NCBI GenBank assembly: GCA_007258455.2 | Contig: VDFB02047230.1 | Location: 152,467,307-152,531,306, forward strand | Direction of reading: 5' to 3' | DNA: 64,000 nt | Source: Sequoia sempervirens | Lineage: Eukaryota > Streptophyta > Pinopsida > Cupressales > Cupressaceae | Shown here: positions 22,201 through 34,072 of the stretch, piece by piece | Layout of the letters: the number at the start of each line of letters is the position of its first letter | Numbering within the stretch: the first letter of the stretch is position 1 | Notes under the pieces: generated by a model | Seen by the model: the letters and a program-made list of their open reading frames with translations, nothing else | What the model was told of the DNA's origin: nothing | Database searches by the model: none | Translations under genes and position numbers: made by a program

Positions 22201-25008
22201 CTAATCTCAAGTTTAAATCTTGTTTTTTAACAAAATTTTGTATTTTTTCTCTGGTTTTTGTGTCTACAAGGAACTGCAATGCTATTAGTCGAACAACACC
22301 ATACAACATTGCTATCAGTTCAGTAGTGCCATACAACAACACTTCAAACTACAAACCACACCACTCAGCCTTACCCACCTAGAATTCAAATTTGCTAACT
22401 ATGACACTAGTCTAGTTTTCTAGCGTTAGATTTTCAAACTCCAAACTGAACTACTAAGCAAAACTATGCTGCTATCATGCTCTCTATTCTGCTACAGAAC
22501 ACTACATGCAGATTTAGCGGTGCTATACATCGCCATTGAGTTCTTCAAATAGCACTGCCTATGCAGGTTGAACCACTAGAGTAGGGTAAAAACTTTAAAA
22601 TCAATTAATTTTGACATGTGCCTTTGCTATTTTGGTTACTTTGGGCTACTAACTAGTTTTATGACCTCTGTTTTGCAATCATAACTGATTTTTTTTAGAT
22701 TGGCTTAATCAAGGTGAAGGAGGAGAAAAAAGTTGAAGGTTGCATTATGGCATCATTATCCCACTACATCAAGTATTTTTGAACACTTTTATGTTTGTTT
22801 AACACTTTTGGAGAATTCATAATCTCTCTTAAGGATTTCCACCTTTTAGGATCTTAGGATATACTAAATTTCTTTTGGGCTCTAAAAAGAACACTACAAA
22901 AGCTTTCAGTTTTGCAACAAAGGGCTTAAAAATAACTTTAGAAAAAATTACTAGATTGCATTTAAAGGTTAACAATTGAACAATCAAAATCTCACATTTC
23001 CTTTGGTCCTTAAAAAGAAGTCACTCTTGCTTTGAAAGGATAAAATGAACATGTGCATCTTTGTTCTTTTAATCATTTACCCAAAATAATACCATTAAAA
23101 AGATGTATGTGCTTCTCTCGTGCCTCACGAAAATCTTGAGAATCAAAAGGATTTTTGGTGATCTTAAGTTGGGTAAAGTGATTGCCTCCACATTTCATTT
23201 GGGTTTAAAAGATTAAACACATCTTGCGAGTGTGAGTGGAGCATATTGCGTATATTTTTTCTCTTTGTTTTGCAACAAGGATTGATCGAGTTACAGATAT
23301 GTTTGCTCATTTTTGTTTATCTTAGAGGGCCTACCTTGTGGAAAGAAGTAATCACCCAGGAGAATGACCCAATTGGAAACATGCTAAAGCCAAGCGACTT
23401 CCAACCAGTATATAAGTGTGGATATTGGAACAAAGGCCAATATCATGAGGATTATTCCAACGAGAAGGGAAACAATGGTCTCTCGCCACATGGATGGTCC
23501 CCCATGAATGAAATGAAAACATTAAAATTCTTATTTAGAAAAGGCCAAAATCCTTGATCTATTTATTGGTGCAAGAACGGTTGTTCTGAAGCCGCCCCAC
23601 ACTTTTACGACTTTTAATAGAGATGGAAAGTATGATATGGGAGTTTCATGGATACTGATGCTTGGCTGCCTCATATAAGTGAGTGCAATGGAGGGGAGCT
23701 AGTGGGGTCAAGCATCTAACCATTCCCTAAAAGTAGGCATAGTTGGACTTGTCTAAGTGGAGATTCAAGAAATATAGTCTAACATATCCATAGGGTTGTG
23801 CTTGTTCTTGAAAACAAAACACTTTTCTTGTTTGTAGACATTTGGAAAAACAAACATTCAACATTATCATCAAACTTCAAACCCTTTAGGAAGAAAATAT
23901 CTTTGACAAAATTCATGTGTTATTTCTTTCCCTTGGGATTCTATCCTTAGAGGTTTCTAAAAATTTGAATTTATATCTCAATTTGCTTAATAAAGTTGAC
24001 AATAGGTAAATTTTTCCTTGATTTCATCAAAGTTCCACATAATGTACTTTGTGGGATGAGAAGAAGTTAAGACATTGGACATCTAGTTTCAAAAGCTAAT
24101 CAAGAATTGTTTGTGGTAAAAAGAAGTCACTAAGCAAATCTAAAGAACAATTGAACCCCACACATGTGTCTCAAATGATTTCATGTAAGATCAAAATCTG
24201 GAAACCAAAGTCAAAATCTCTTGGTCCAAAAGATCATCAAAAGCATCTCTCAATGCTCTACGAATTTAGACAAAGATTGCTTTTCAACTTTTATAGAAGA
24301 GATTCAAGAAACAATCCCAATTTGTACTCATTCTATTATTGTCAAAATCCAAATATTTTTTAGGAATTTGAGCATCTTATATGAGAAGTAAGGCATGTTC
24401 TTCAAAATTGAGGTCTTCTAAAACAAGAGTCTTTTTAGGTACACATAGGATCAAATCAAAACCTTCATCCATCTTTCAAAAATCAAACCAAAGTCATCTC
24501 ACCAACAACTCTTGAAAATCTTGAAATCGTCCTTCATGCTAGACTTTTTGGAAAATCCATGAATCAAAATCCTTGAAACAAATCAAAATACTTGAAGAAA
24601 AATCCTTGAATCAAACATCAAATCATCTTGTTTAGCTAGGCCTATGTAGATTCATCCTTCTCCATATGCTTAGTTGAATTATCATCTTGTTTGGTTTGGT
24701 GTGGGTAGATGCATCCTTCTCCCTACACTTAGTCAAATTATCATCTTGTGAGAAAATATATCCCATAGATAACATCCAACATCTTGGGATCCATTTGTTC
24801 ACTATCCAAAATCAAAACAATCCAAAACTGAATCAAGGTCAAAAATCAAAATCCAAGAATCTGAAATCAAAATCAAAACAAATCCAAAAAAATCCAAGAA
24901 TTCAAAAAAATCCCAAAAGTATAGCATCCCCTCAAGACCTTCTAAGAGTTTCATCATTTCACCTTTGATCCTTAATCATCCTAGATCTTCTCTTTTGAAC
25001 CTCATTTT
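22201..25008 (+). other. Long leader of element C
   Basis: 2.8 kb without a Gag domain. 23,320-23,557 is open on the + strand and encodes a Trp/Tyr/Gly-rich peptide (VYKCGYWNKGQYHEDY) that looks more protein-like than its surroundings; it could be a small leader ORF. 24,780-24,930 is an A-rich 'aaatccaaaa' low-complexity stretch. The remainder shows nothing. Confidence 0.5.
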
Positions 25009-27842
25009 ATGGTTCAAACTAGATCTCAACACAAGAGGAACATGGAAGCTAACAAAGAAACATCAACTTCAAGTGACCTAAGCCAAACAAATTTCGAAAT
25101 AAACCTTATTGGATCAAGCAATCCCCTAACTAATCTTCCTTCATCATCGCAAAATCCACAAGAGGAAGCTCAAGTAGAGGATATCACCAATAATTCCTTT
25201 GGGATGACACAAGATGAGATCACCAAAATGGTCCAAAATCCTGAGAATCATAGAATTGTCAACATCATGATGAAGCTCCATCCCTCACAATACATGCTTG
25301 AATTAGAAAAACAAGGGGATAAACTCCCTTTCGATTTCGATGTGAGCATCATTGTGGAATCACCTTTTGGGGTCATATCTCCAATTTCATCCATGCTCCC
25401 AATTCAAAATATCACCCAAATCATTCTGTAGATTACATCATCCATTGCTCCAACTCAACCCATTATTAACAAGGGAAGTTCATTTCTCAATGCACTACAA
25501 ACCCCCTCATGAATAATCAATATTTGGACACAAACACCATCTTGGGGAAATCCATACCCCAAAATCCATCACATCCATATGTCCCACTCACCTTTCATGA
25601 TCTTAATGACCCATCATCATCATTTCATGCAACACCTCAAACCTCTCTCCCTATGACCTCACAGGGAGAAGGTGACCTATTTGGACCATGGGGCATCTTT
25701 GACCTATCATCTTCATCATTTTCCCAAGGGAGTATGCCACTCACTTTCCCACCACTCCCACCCTTGCCATTAACATCCACATCACCTCTTGGTTTAGGGC
25801 TTCCCCCTTTACCAAACATCAACCAACAAAATCAAATCAACCCCCCAATCATCAAACAAAGCATCATACCAAATCCTCCCATCTTTCCATTGATATTGCA
25901 GCAATAGATGGAAACCATCCCAGTAATGCAAGCCACTATCACATCATCAGCTATCCCCAAAATATCTCAAAATATGGTTTCTCAAGGACCAAGCATATCA
26001 ATCACACCATCCATCACCCAAAATTCCATCATCAATACAATGGTGCCTCTCATCACCACAATGAACACCATACCAAATCCACCACCTCCACCACCAAACA
26101 CAAACATATCAAGCCAATATAGTATTGTGTTACAAGCTACTTAGCAAGCTGCCTACCAAAAAGCACTTCAGCAAATGCAAAATCAGCAAGCTACACAACT
26201 AGCTCCTCAGCAAGCCACTCAAGCTGCCCAAGCCGTACTACAAGCACAAGCCTAAGCTTTATTGCAACAAAAATATATTCAAGCTGCCCAAGATTCCTAG
26301 GCTATAGAGGCTACACAAAAGGCTCAAGAACAAGCTCAATCTCAGGTGCAAGCCCAATACCAGGCTCAACAAGTGCAAGAATAAGCACAATATCTCACAC
26401 AACAACAAGTAGTCCAACAAAAAACATATTAGCAAGCGCTAAAGCAATACCAAGAACAACATGAAGCAGCCTAATTAGAAGCCCAACAACAAACGTTGTT
26501 GGCACAATAACAACAAAAAGAAGCTCAGAAATAGGCACTATTAGTGCAACAACAATAGGACCAATAGCAAGTGTTGTTGGTACAACAACAGTTACAAGCA
26601 TATTTGGCACAACAACACATGCAAACACCATCCACCAATACATCCAACATCCCACCTATCACTCAAACACCCCCATCATTCCAACACAAATTCACTCCAC
26701 CCCCTGATCCGCAAGATGATGTGACAACGCAAATCAAATTACTCTCGCAACAAGTGTTTGATCTTCAGTCAGTGAAAACCACAAAAAAGACCTAGAAACT
26801 TGTGTCCTTATCCATTTGACAAGATTCTTGCAATGAAACCATTCCCAAATGGATTTGAGATGCCCAAATTTGATAAATACCATGGGACAGGAAACCCTGA
26901 AGATCACATCAGGGAATTCCATGTACATTGCATGGAAGTCACATATGACGATACATATTTGATGCGGCTATTTCCTAGAAGTTTGGCAGGCCAAGCCATG
27001 TAGTGGTTCTCTCGCCTTCCTCCTAGCATCAAAAAGTTCCAAGAAATAGTAGATGCATTCATAAAAAAATATGCCTTCAATATCAGTACAGATGTCAGTC
27101 TAGAGGAACTATCAACTCTTAAACAAGGAAAGAATGAATCATTTGCTTCCTTCTTACAACGATGGTGATCCAAGGCCAATAGAAGCAAATGGGTCATGCC
27201 TAAGAACAACAAGTTTGCACCATCATCTCCGATCTCGGAGGAACCTTGGCATTTCATCTCAAAGTGCAAGGTATCACCATGTACGACCAATTGATCTCCA
27301 AGGTGCTTAACATTGAACAAGCCCTTATTGCACAAGGAGGGGCACCTACATATTCTAAACAACAAAACAATCGCCCATCCACTAGCTATAATGACAAACC
27401 TCGTGCATGGGAGAGAAACAAAAACATTACCAATGATGGTGTTGTTGACGCCAAAGTTGTCATCATTTCCCCTCAACAAAACACACCAGTACCCCAGCAT
27501 CAACCTCAAAAAAACAATCAAAAGAATCATCAAGCTAGCACTGTGACACAACAACCAAACAATCAAACAATCAACAATGTGAATGATCAAAGGGGACCAC
27601 CCCAATGAAACAAAAACTCCCCCAAGTGGAAGTACATATCCCTTGGGGAATTGGCTGAATCCATCATGAAGAGGATGGTGGTAGAAAAACTCATCACAAT
27701 TCCCACCTATGACAATTATCAAGAACTCTTGGTGAAACCATCGTGGTACAATGAAAAATCACCTTTGTGATTTCCACAAGATCAAGGAACAAACAATTTC
27801 CAGTTGTATGAGGTTGAAGAACTTGATTCAAGACCTCATTGA
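25009..27842 (+). pseudogene. Gag of element C, degenerate
   Basis: The start MVQTRSQ is typical of plant Ty3/gypsy Gag. An N-terminal Ser/Pro-rich region (25,009-26,144) leads to a Gln/Ala-rich segment (26,145-26,640). The retrotransposon Gag core follows at 26,800-27,170: 'MKPFPNGFEMPKFDKYHG', 'HIREFHVHCMEVTYDDTY', 'FPRSLAGQAM' then a TAG, then 'WFSRLPPSIKKFQEIVDAF' and 'ELSTLKQGKNESFASFLQRW'. After a frame change at about 27,245 a basic Gln/Asn-rich tail extends to 27,842. The protein forms the virus-like particle in this family. Breaks are mostly TAG stops, plus two frame changes (near 25,440-25,510 and 27,240). Confidence 0.88.
26145..26640 (+). other. Gln/Ala-rich segment of Gag with many TAG/TAA stops
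   Basis: In the Gag frame almost every second codon is CAA or CAG. Ten stops (six TAG, four TAA, no TGA) occur within about 430 bp, each one C-to-T change from CAG or CAA. No frameshift is needed across it. Confidence 0.75.
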
Positions 27843-27906
27843 TGATAAAATCATAAATGTGGAATAACCACTAGGAAAACAAAGTCTCAAGATCTACACG
27901 AATCTG

Positions 27907-28926
27907 GTGTCCAATCATAACAACAAAGGAAACAATAAAAATGATAAGGGAAAGGGTGCATTGAAAAGTGTGAATCATGTATACAACCATGTCATCACAT
28001 CCCTAGATGAGTATTGCACTGTTATCACCATTAAAGGAGTCCAAGCTGATTGTGGAGTCACCACAAGAGGAAGAAAAATCACCATCACAGGGTCATCACA
28101 GCCACCTAGAGCACCCACTTCCAACCCAAGATCTGTTCCTAGTGGCTATAATGTTCTCGACCAATTGCAAAGAATCCCAGAACAAATCTCCATCATGGAG
28201 TTGCTGAAGATGTCATCTGCCCATAGAAAAATTCTTGAGGAAGCATTGGCTTCATCCACTGTCCCCATGAGTCTAGATGTTGAACAATTCCAAGTTATGA
28301 TCAAAAACATCATTACTCCAAATATTCTTACATTCTCCAATCAAGACTTCCCTACCCAACCATCTCACAATCGTGCACTCCATCTGGAGGTCCTAGTGCA
28401 TAAGAACAAAGTCAAGAGAGTCTTGGTGAATGGTGGTGCAGGTTTAAACATTTGTTCCCTCAAGCTCATAAAGAATCTAAAAATATCAGAGGATTCCATC
28501 GAAAAAGGAAAAGGAATCAAAATCAAGGCTTAAGATGATCAAGAAAGAGTGTCATAGGGAACAATCCAACTCCCTATTCAAGTAGGGCCAACAATTATGG
28601 AAACCACCTATCAAGTGCTTGACCTTGATCTTCCTTACAACATTCTCTTGGGGCATCTGTAGATCCATGGGATGCAAGAAATGGCATCAACCTTCCACCA
28701 ATGTGTCAAGTTCACATACCAAAACCAAGAGCTCACTATCCATGGGGATCTCGAACCCTTTTCTTACTATAAGAGCCTAGAAGCAAAATATTACAAAATC
28801 CCCCATGTGCCAAAGAACGATGAAGGGCCCTCAACTCCATACATTGATCCAGCTACTCTAACCTCCACTTCTGTGACAAAGACACCCATCATCCCCGCCA
28901 TCTTTGATATTAAGGTCATTATCTAG
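27907..28926 (+). pseudogene. Aspartic protease region of element C
   Basis: Codons 1-120 form the lead-in (NVLDQLQRIPEQISIMELL, SSAHRKILEEAL). The active site reads VLVNGGAGLNICSL (about 28,420-28,460), so the catalytic Asp of the usual D-G-G/S is Asn in this copy. After stops at 28,531 and 28,556 the distal part is kept: 'YQVLDLDLPYNILLGHL' then TAG then 'IHGMQEMASTFHQCVKF', the retropepsin flap and helix region. It would cleave the Gag-Pol precursor if intact. Confidence 0.85.
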
Positions 28927-30010
28927 GACAATGGGTGTGGACACTATATAATTCCAAAAAATGATTTTGTGGTAGGAGAGTTACCATAATCTCCTAGGTC
29001 ACGAGGATGACCACAATTAATTGAGGCTTCCTCATCCCAAACATTCACAGTAGGTTCCTCCAACTTCAAAAGTTGGGGAGATCTTAGCTGATAAGTAGTA
29101 GAAGAAGACCCATCCCATTTCCTATACCAATACAATAGACCAGTAGCTGATCTACCTATGTATGATAGCAATAAAGGCTTACAAATGATGCTTTCCATGA
29201 GCTATGAGAGAAATAGAGAGCTTGGACAAAATGACAAGGGGATTTTAATACCCATCATTCTTGAGATGTGAATGAGAAATCTTTGCCTCAAATGTACCCC
29301 TATAAGTATAACCATACATGGCCAGAATCCCCCGGTTAAGGTCAAAACTCCTCAGCAATCAATAGTTGAACTTCGCTTACCTGTATCTACAGGTCGAGTC
29401 ATAGACAACTTAATATTTGACATAACTAATGTCTATAGTAGGAGTGATGAAAAAGATCCCATAATCAACCTACCTATGCTTTTCAAGGACACCACCCTTC
29501 TCATAATTAGTACCATGTCATTTGAGTGAACCAATCAAACCCATGAAATCAACCTAGTATACCCATAGCTCATCGATTACAACCAAGAAGGACCACCAAT
29601 TCTAGACACTTTCAAAAATGATGAAGCACTCTTGGAATTCATGGGACTATGGAGCATGATACCATGTAGAGATCACAAGGCTGGGTTTGATATCATCCTG
29701 GACACACAAGCCTACTACGAGGAAACGATTGAATCCTTTAGTCACAAAAGCAAAAAATCTGAGAATAATCTCAAAAGTCTTTGAGTGAAAACCACACTGT
29801 GGCACTTTCTGACCCTAAAATAGTAAAAAAAAAGGATGTATCCAATGGTGAAAACCTCTCTGAAGTGCTCGAGGATGAAGGATTCAATCTTCCTCTTACT
29901 TCTCTACATCAGGAAAAGTCAATAGTTCTAGTCGAAAGGTGCAATCGAGTCAGCTTGGGAATAGAGGAAACTCTACATATCATATTTTATGTTGAATCAT
30001 TAATGACAGA
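28927..30010 (+). pseudogene. Protease-RT linker with degraded G-patch, element C
   Basis: Pieces in several frames between protease and RT. 'YERNRELGQNDKGILIPI' at about 29,205-29,260 fits the end of a G-patch. 29,272-29,529 is open but has no domain I can name. 29,781-30,017 leads into the RT with 'DEGFNLPLTSLH' and 'ERCNRVSLGIEETLH'. Stop codons are frequent. Confidence 0.6.
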
Positions 30011-30017
30011 AGAATAG

Positions 30018-31398
30018 GAGCTCCTAGTTGCTTTATTAAGGGAGAGAAAGGTCATATTTTCATGGAGCTATGCTGACATGCCCAGGCTTGATCCGGAAAT
30101 TGTGGTCCACCATCTAGCAATTTACTATGAAGCAAAGCCTATCAGATAGAAGCTCAAAAAATGCATCCCTAGATAGCCTTGTTAGTTAAAATGGAATTGA
30201 AGAAGCTATTTAATGTAGGGTTCATACGACCAATCGACTATCTAGAGTGGGTATCAAATTTGGTTCATGTTTCAAAGCTTGATGGGGGCATCTATATATG
30301 CATAGATTTCAGAGACCTAAACAAGGCATATCCCAGAGATGACTTCCCACTTCCCAACATTGATATGATCATAGATATGACTGTGGGACATGAGATGATT
30401 TCACTGATGGACTGATTCTCTAGGTATAACCAAATCATGATAGCCAAAGAAGATCAACATAAAATGGCTTTTACTTTTCCATGGGGGAGATATTTCTGGA
30501 ACATGATGTCATTTGGCCTAAAGAACACTGGAGCAATCTATCAAAGGCCATGACCTTGATATTTCATGACATGATCCATAAGACTGTGGAAGATTATGTC
30601 GATGACATATTGGAAAAATCTAGAAAGAGAAGGGACCACATAGCAAAATTAAGTGCCATCTTTGACAGACTTGAGGAATACAAGGTCCACCTTAATCCAA
30701 AGAACTACATCTTCAGCATACAATTAGGAAAGCTGTTGGGATATATTGTGTCTATGAGAGGAATTGAAATAGATCCTGCTAAAGTAAAAGCAATCCTTGA
30801 GATGGAGGCACCCAAGACTTTGAAGCAACTAAGAGGCCTACAAGGTAGGCTCCAGTCAATTGGTCAGTTCATAGCTCAATTAGTGGATAAGTCAATCCCA
30901 TATTCTCACCTACTCCACAAGGGGGTAGTGTACAAGTGGGATGACAAAGAGTATTTTCTCACACCTCTAGTGTTTATGCCACCAATCTTGGGAAGACCTC
31001 TAATCCTCTACATATCAGCAACAACAACAACTCTCGGTGCTTTCCTAGCTCAGCATGATGAAAATGGAATAGAGAGGGCCATCTACTACATCATCCAAAC
31101 CATGGTAAGGCATGAGTTAAATTATTCCTTCATCGAAAAGGATTTTCTAGCAGTAGTTTTTTCCTCACAGAAGTTCAGGCACTACATGTTAACACACAAA
31201 ATAAAACTCATTGCCAAGAACGACCTGCTCAAGTATCTTCTCTCCAAGGAAGTGGTCATAGGAAGGATGGCCAAGTGGGTTATGATCCTATCAGAATATG
31301 ATATTGAGTACGTAGAACGTAAGGCCATCAAAGGACAAGCTATTGCAGACCAATTGGCAGAAGCACCGATGTACTTAGAGAATCCACTAATTTCATAG
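30018..31398 (+). pseudogene. Reverse transcriptase and RNase H of element C
   Basis: Begins 'LLVALLRERKVIFSWSYADM'. RT fingers and palm include 'CIDFRDLNKAYPRDDFPLPN', then 'MISLMD' with a TGA in place of a Gly codon, 'FTFPWGRYFWNMMSFGLKN' after a frame change, and the catalytic EDYVDDILEKS (about 30,590). Thumb and connection follow ('HLNPKNYIFSIQLGKLLGYI'). The first RNase H occupies about 31,000-31,300 ('LGAFLAQHDENGIERAIYY', 'FRHYMLTHKIKLIAKNDLL'). 30,481-31,398 is 305 codons without a stop, the best preserved pol segment here. The enzyme copies element RNA to DNA. Confidence 0.92.
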
Positions 31399-31866
31399 TT
31401 CCCTGATGAATCCATCTTCAACTTGAACATAGTAGACCATTGGAAGTTGTACTTTGATGGTTCCTACACACAACATAGATCAAGAGCCAAGGTCTTTTTC
31501 ATAACTCCACAGGGAGACTTTATACCATGATCCTACAAGTTGGAATTTTCGTGCAAAAACAATATCACAGAATATGAGGCTCTAACCATAGGACTCAGAA
31601 TAGTAGTGCAGTGGCATACCATGGCTCTCAAGGTATATGGGGATTCATAGCTGATAATCAATCAAGTGAATGATGAATACTAGACTAAGGATGACAAGCT
31701 AACTCCATACAGGAAATTGGTGGAAATCCTTAAGGAGTCCTTCATTGAGATCACATTCGAGAAGATACCTAGAGTGAACAACAAAGCAGTAGATGCCATG
31801 ACAACAATTGGATCCCTACTAGACATCCCTCACAATGTCCCAAAGCATGAATTCTTGGTAAAGTAG
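31399..31866 (+). pseudogene. Second (archaeal-type) RNase H of element C
   Basis: 'WKLYFDGSYTQHRSRAKVFF' supplies the first catalytic Asp, 'ITEYEALTIGLRI' the Glu, 'LKVYGDS' (followed by TAG) the next Asp, and 'PRVNNKAVDAMTT' the last. A second RNase H between the pol RNase H and integrase is characteristic of the Tat lineage. Broken by TGA and TAG stops. Confidence 0.82.
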
Positions 31867-33190
31867 CTTCTTGTGCCTACATTTGAGGTACCAGAGTCTG
31901 AATTCATGTGTGAAATTGTTGGTCCTAGTGATCCATGGTACCATGACATATACACTTATCTAAGAATAGGAGTCCTCCCAGCATACATAACCTCAAACCT
32001 TAAGAAAACATTTGTCAAGAAAGCATCTCAGTTTGTCATCCTAGGAAATACCTTTTAATGTAGGAGAATAGAGCGAACCCTATTATGTTGCTTAAATGTT
32101 GAGGAGGCATTGGCTACCCTAATTGAGGTGCATAATGGCATATGTGGATCACACTCGAGTGGAATGACCTTGGCCAAGAAGTTGTTGAGGATAGGGTATT
32201 ATTGGCCCACAATGGAAAGAGAAGCACATGACTATGTCAGAAGATGTCTACAATGTTAGAAAAATGGGGACCTCATCCATGCTCTAGCTCAAGAACATCA
32301 TCCCATCATCACACCATGACCCTTTTCGTAGTGGGGGCTCAATCTCGTTGGGAAAATCACCCCTACCTCATCTAGTGGCCACACGTTTATCATTACTACC
32401 ACTGAGTATTTCACCAAATGGGTGGAAGCCATACCCATGACATACATAACTAGAAAGCAGATATCTAAGTTCATCCTAAACTATTTAATATGCTGCTATG
32501 GTGTCCTCCAAGCCATTATCTTAGATAATGGGACACCATTCAAAAATCAAGATGTCCATGACCTATGTGACAAATTTAAAATCCAACATCGCTTTTCCAC
32601 TCCATACTATCCCCAAGGAAATGGCCAAGCAGAAGCCACCAATAAAACCATTCTAAAGATCCTCAAGAAAATAGTCAATGACGTAGGTCATGACTAGCAT
32701 CTGCAGCTAAATCCTTCCCTCTGGTCCTATCGAACCAACATTTTCACACCCACAGGTGCCACTCCATTCTCCCTAGTCTACAGATCATAAGTCATACATT
32801 GAGATCGAGCTCCTTTCACTGAGAATATCACTACAGAACCTCATCACATATGAAGAATACTGAGTATCAAGACTGAATGAGCTGGAGCTACTGGATGAGT
32901 GATGAATGGAGACCTTAAATGATTTACAAGTCTATCAAAACTGACTCAAGAGGAGTTATAACAAGAAGATCAGAAGTCAAACATTCCAAGTTTGAGAACT
33001 GGTGCTAAAGGAGAACTAGAAGAACATCCCAAATCCAAATGAAAAAGGAAAATTTGAGCCCAACTAGTTGGGACCATTTGTCATCACAACAAGCTATAAG
33101 TCAAGGGAACATCAATTATCAACACCCAAAGGGGAACCTATATAGGAGCCCATGAACAAATCCCATCTCAAAAAGTTTTATGCCTAAACT
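31867..33190 (+). pseudogene. Integrase of element C
   Basis: The zinc-binding HHCC domain is recognisable ('GICGSHSSGMTLAKKLLRIG', 'YYWPTMEREAHDYVRRCLQC'). In the catalytic core the first Asp is Asn ('WGLNLVGKITPTSSSGHTF'), while the second ('AIILDNGTPFKN') and the Glu ('YPQGNGQAEATNKTILKIL') are kept. The C-terminal part after 32,700 is split by many stops and frame changes and ends near 'SFMPKLAGYRTKK'-like sequence at 33,180. It would join cDNA to the host chromosome; the lost Asp alone would inactivate it. Confidence 0.88.
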
Positions 33191-33248
33191 TGCAGGGTAT
33201 AGAACCAAAAAATCAAAAAAATTAGAAAATGTCCTGAAAAAATGGTCA

Positions 33249-33408
33249 CCTTGGTGAAAACTTGGCAAACAGGCATCTTGGTGACAACAAAAAAATTAAA
33301 AAAAAAAAGGATTAACAACAGTAGAGAAAAATCATCCTCTAGTGAAAACCACTTTAGTGGCGCTTTGGGAAAGTACCTTGGTGAAAACTTGGCAAATAGG
33401 CACCTTGT
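33249..33408 (+). repeat. Conserved TTGGTGAAAACTTGGCAAA repeat (element C)
   Basis: CTTGGTGAAAACTTGGCAAA occurs at 33,249 and 33,377, each followed by 'yaggca.ctt'; a partial copy (GTGAAAACCACTTTAGTGG) lies between. The complement of the same motif occurs three times in element E (53,684-53,850), which lies in the opposite orientation. Confidence 0.8.
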
Positions 33409-33659
33409 GTAAATAAGCACTTTCCATCCACCAGGATTTTCATGACTCATCATCCATCACATTCCATCTATCTCCATCCATCACCCATCTTCATTTGCAT
33501 CATAGCTTGGTCCTGTGTTCGTATCATGATCCATACTAGTACTACTCGACCCATTCTCAAGGTCAGTTTGTCCTACCTCTATCAAAGTAGTCTATTGATT
33601 CACACTAGGGGCATGTTCTCATTGGATCAAATTCGTGTATATTCTTGAAGTGCCTAAAT

Positions 33660-33800
33660 CAGAAAATCCCAAAACATCATAAAATCAAAAAATCCAAAAA
33701 CATCATAAAATCAAAAAATCCAAAAACATTCATAAAATTAGAAAATCCCAAAACATTCAAAACATATCAAAAATCCAAAAAACATGTCAAAATTTAGTCA
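33660..33800 (+). repeat. A-rich minisatellite of element C
   Basis: About five units of roughly 27-30 bp built on AAATCCAAAAACATCATAA. The complement corresponds to the 33-37 bp array at 53,170-53,405 in element E. Confidence 0.75.
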
Positions 33801-33825
33801 AAAAGTCACAAATAGAGTCATCTTA

Positions 33826-34072
33826 TGGAACTATGGGTCTATGAGCCTTGAACGTAGGCAAGGTTGATCTTTGATCATCCCCCAAGACATGTAGGTCAGT
33901 CCTTTATGAGTATGTCATGATAAACCAACAATCCATCTGTTCATATCTCATCAATAATCAAGTCTATTTCAGTCGAACTATGTGGTCTCTGTGTGTATAA
34001 CATAGGCAAGGCTATCTGTTGATCAGCCCTTGAGGCCCCTAGGATAGGTCTTTAGGTTAGTCTCTTGGTCAA
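33826..34072 (+). repeat. Paired GTAGGCAAGG repeat of element C
   Basis: Two diverged units of about 100 bp at 33,826 and 33,975. Each holds a TATGKGTCT/GTGGTCTCTGTG start, a central (C)RTAGGCAAGGYT and an end CCC-AGGMC-ATGTAGGTCAG or similar. The same pair is found, complemented, at 52,836-53,075 in element E. Confidence 0.65.

Noticed and set aside
26904..27722. 272-codon open frame on the - strand
   Set aside because: It lies opposite the Gag core of element C, which has clear domain matches on the + strand; the antisense peptide has no recognisable motif.
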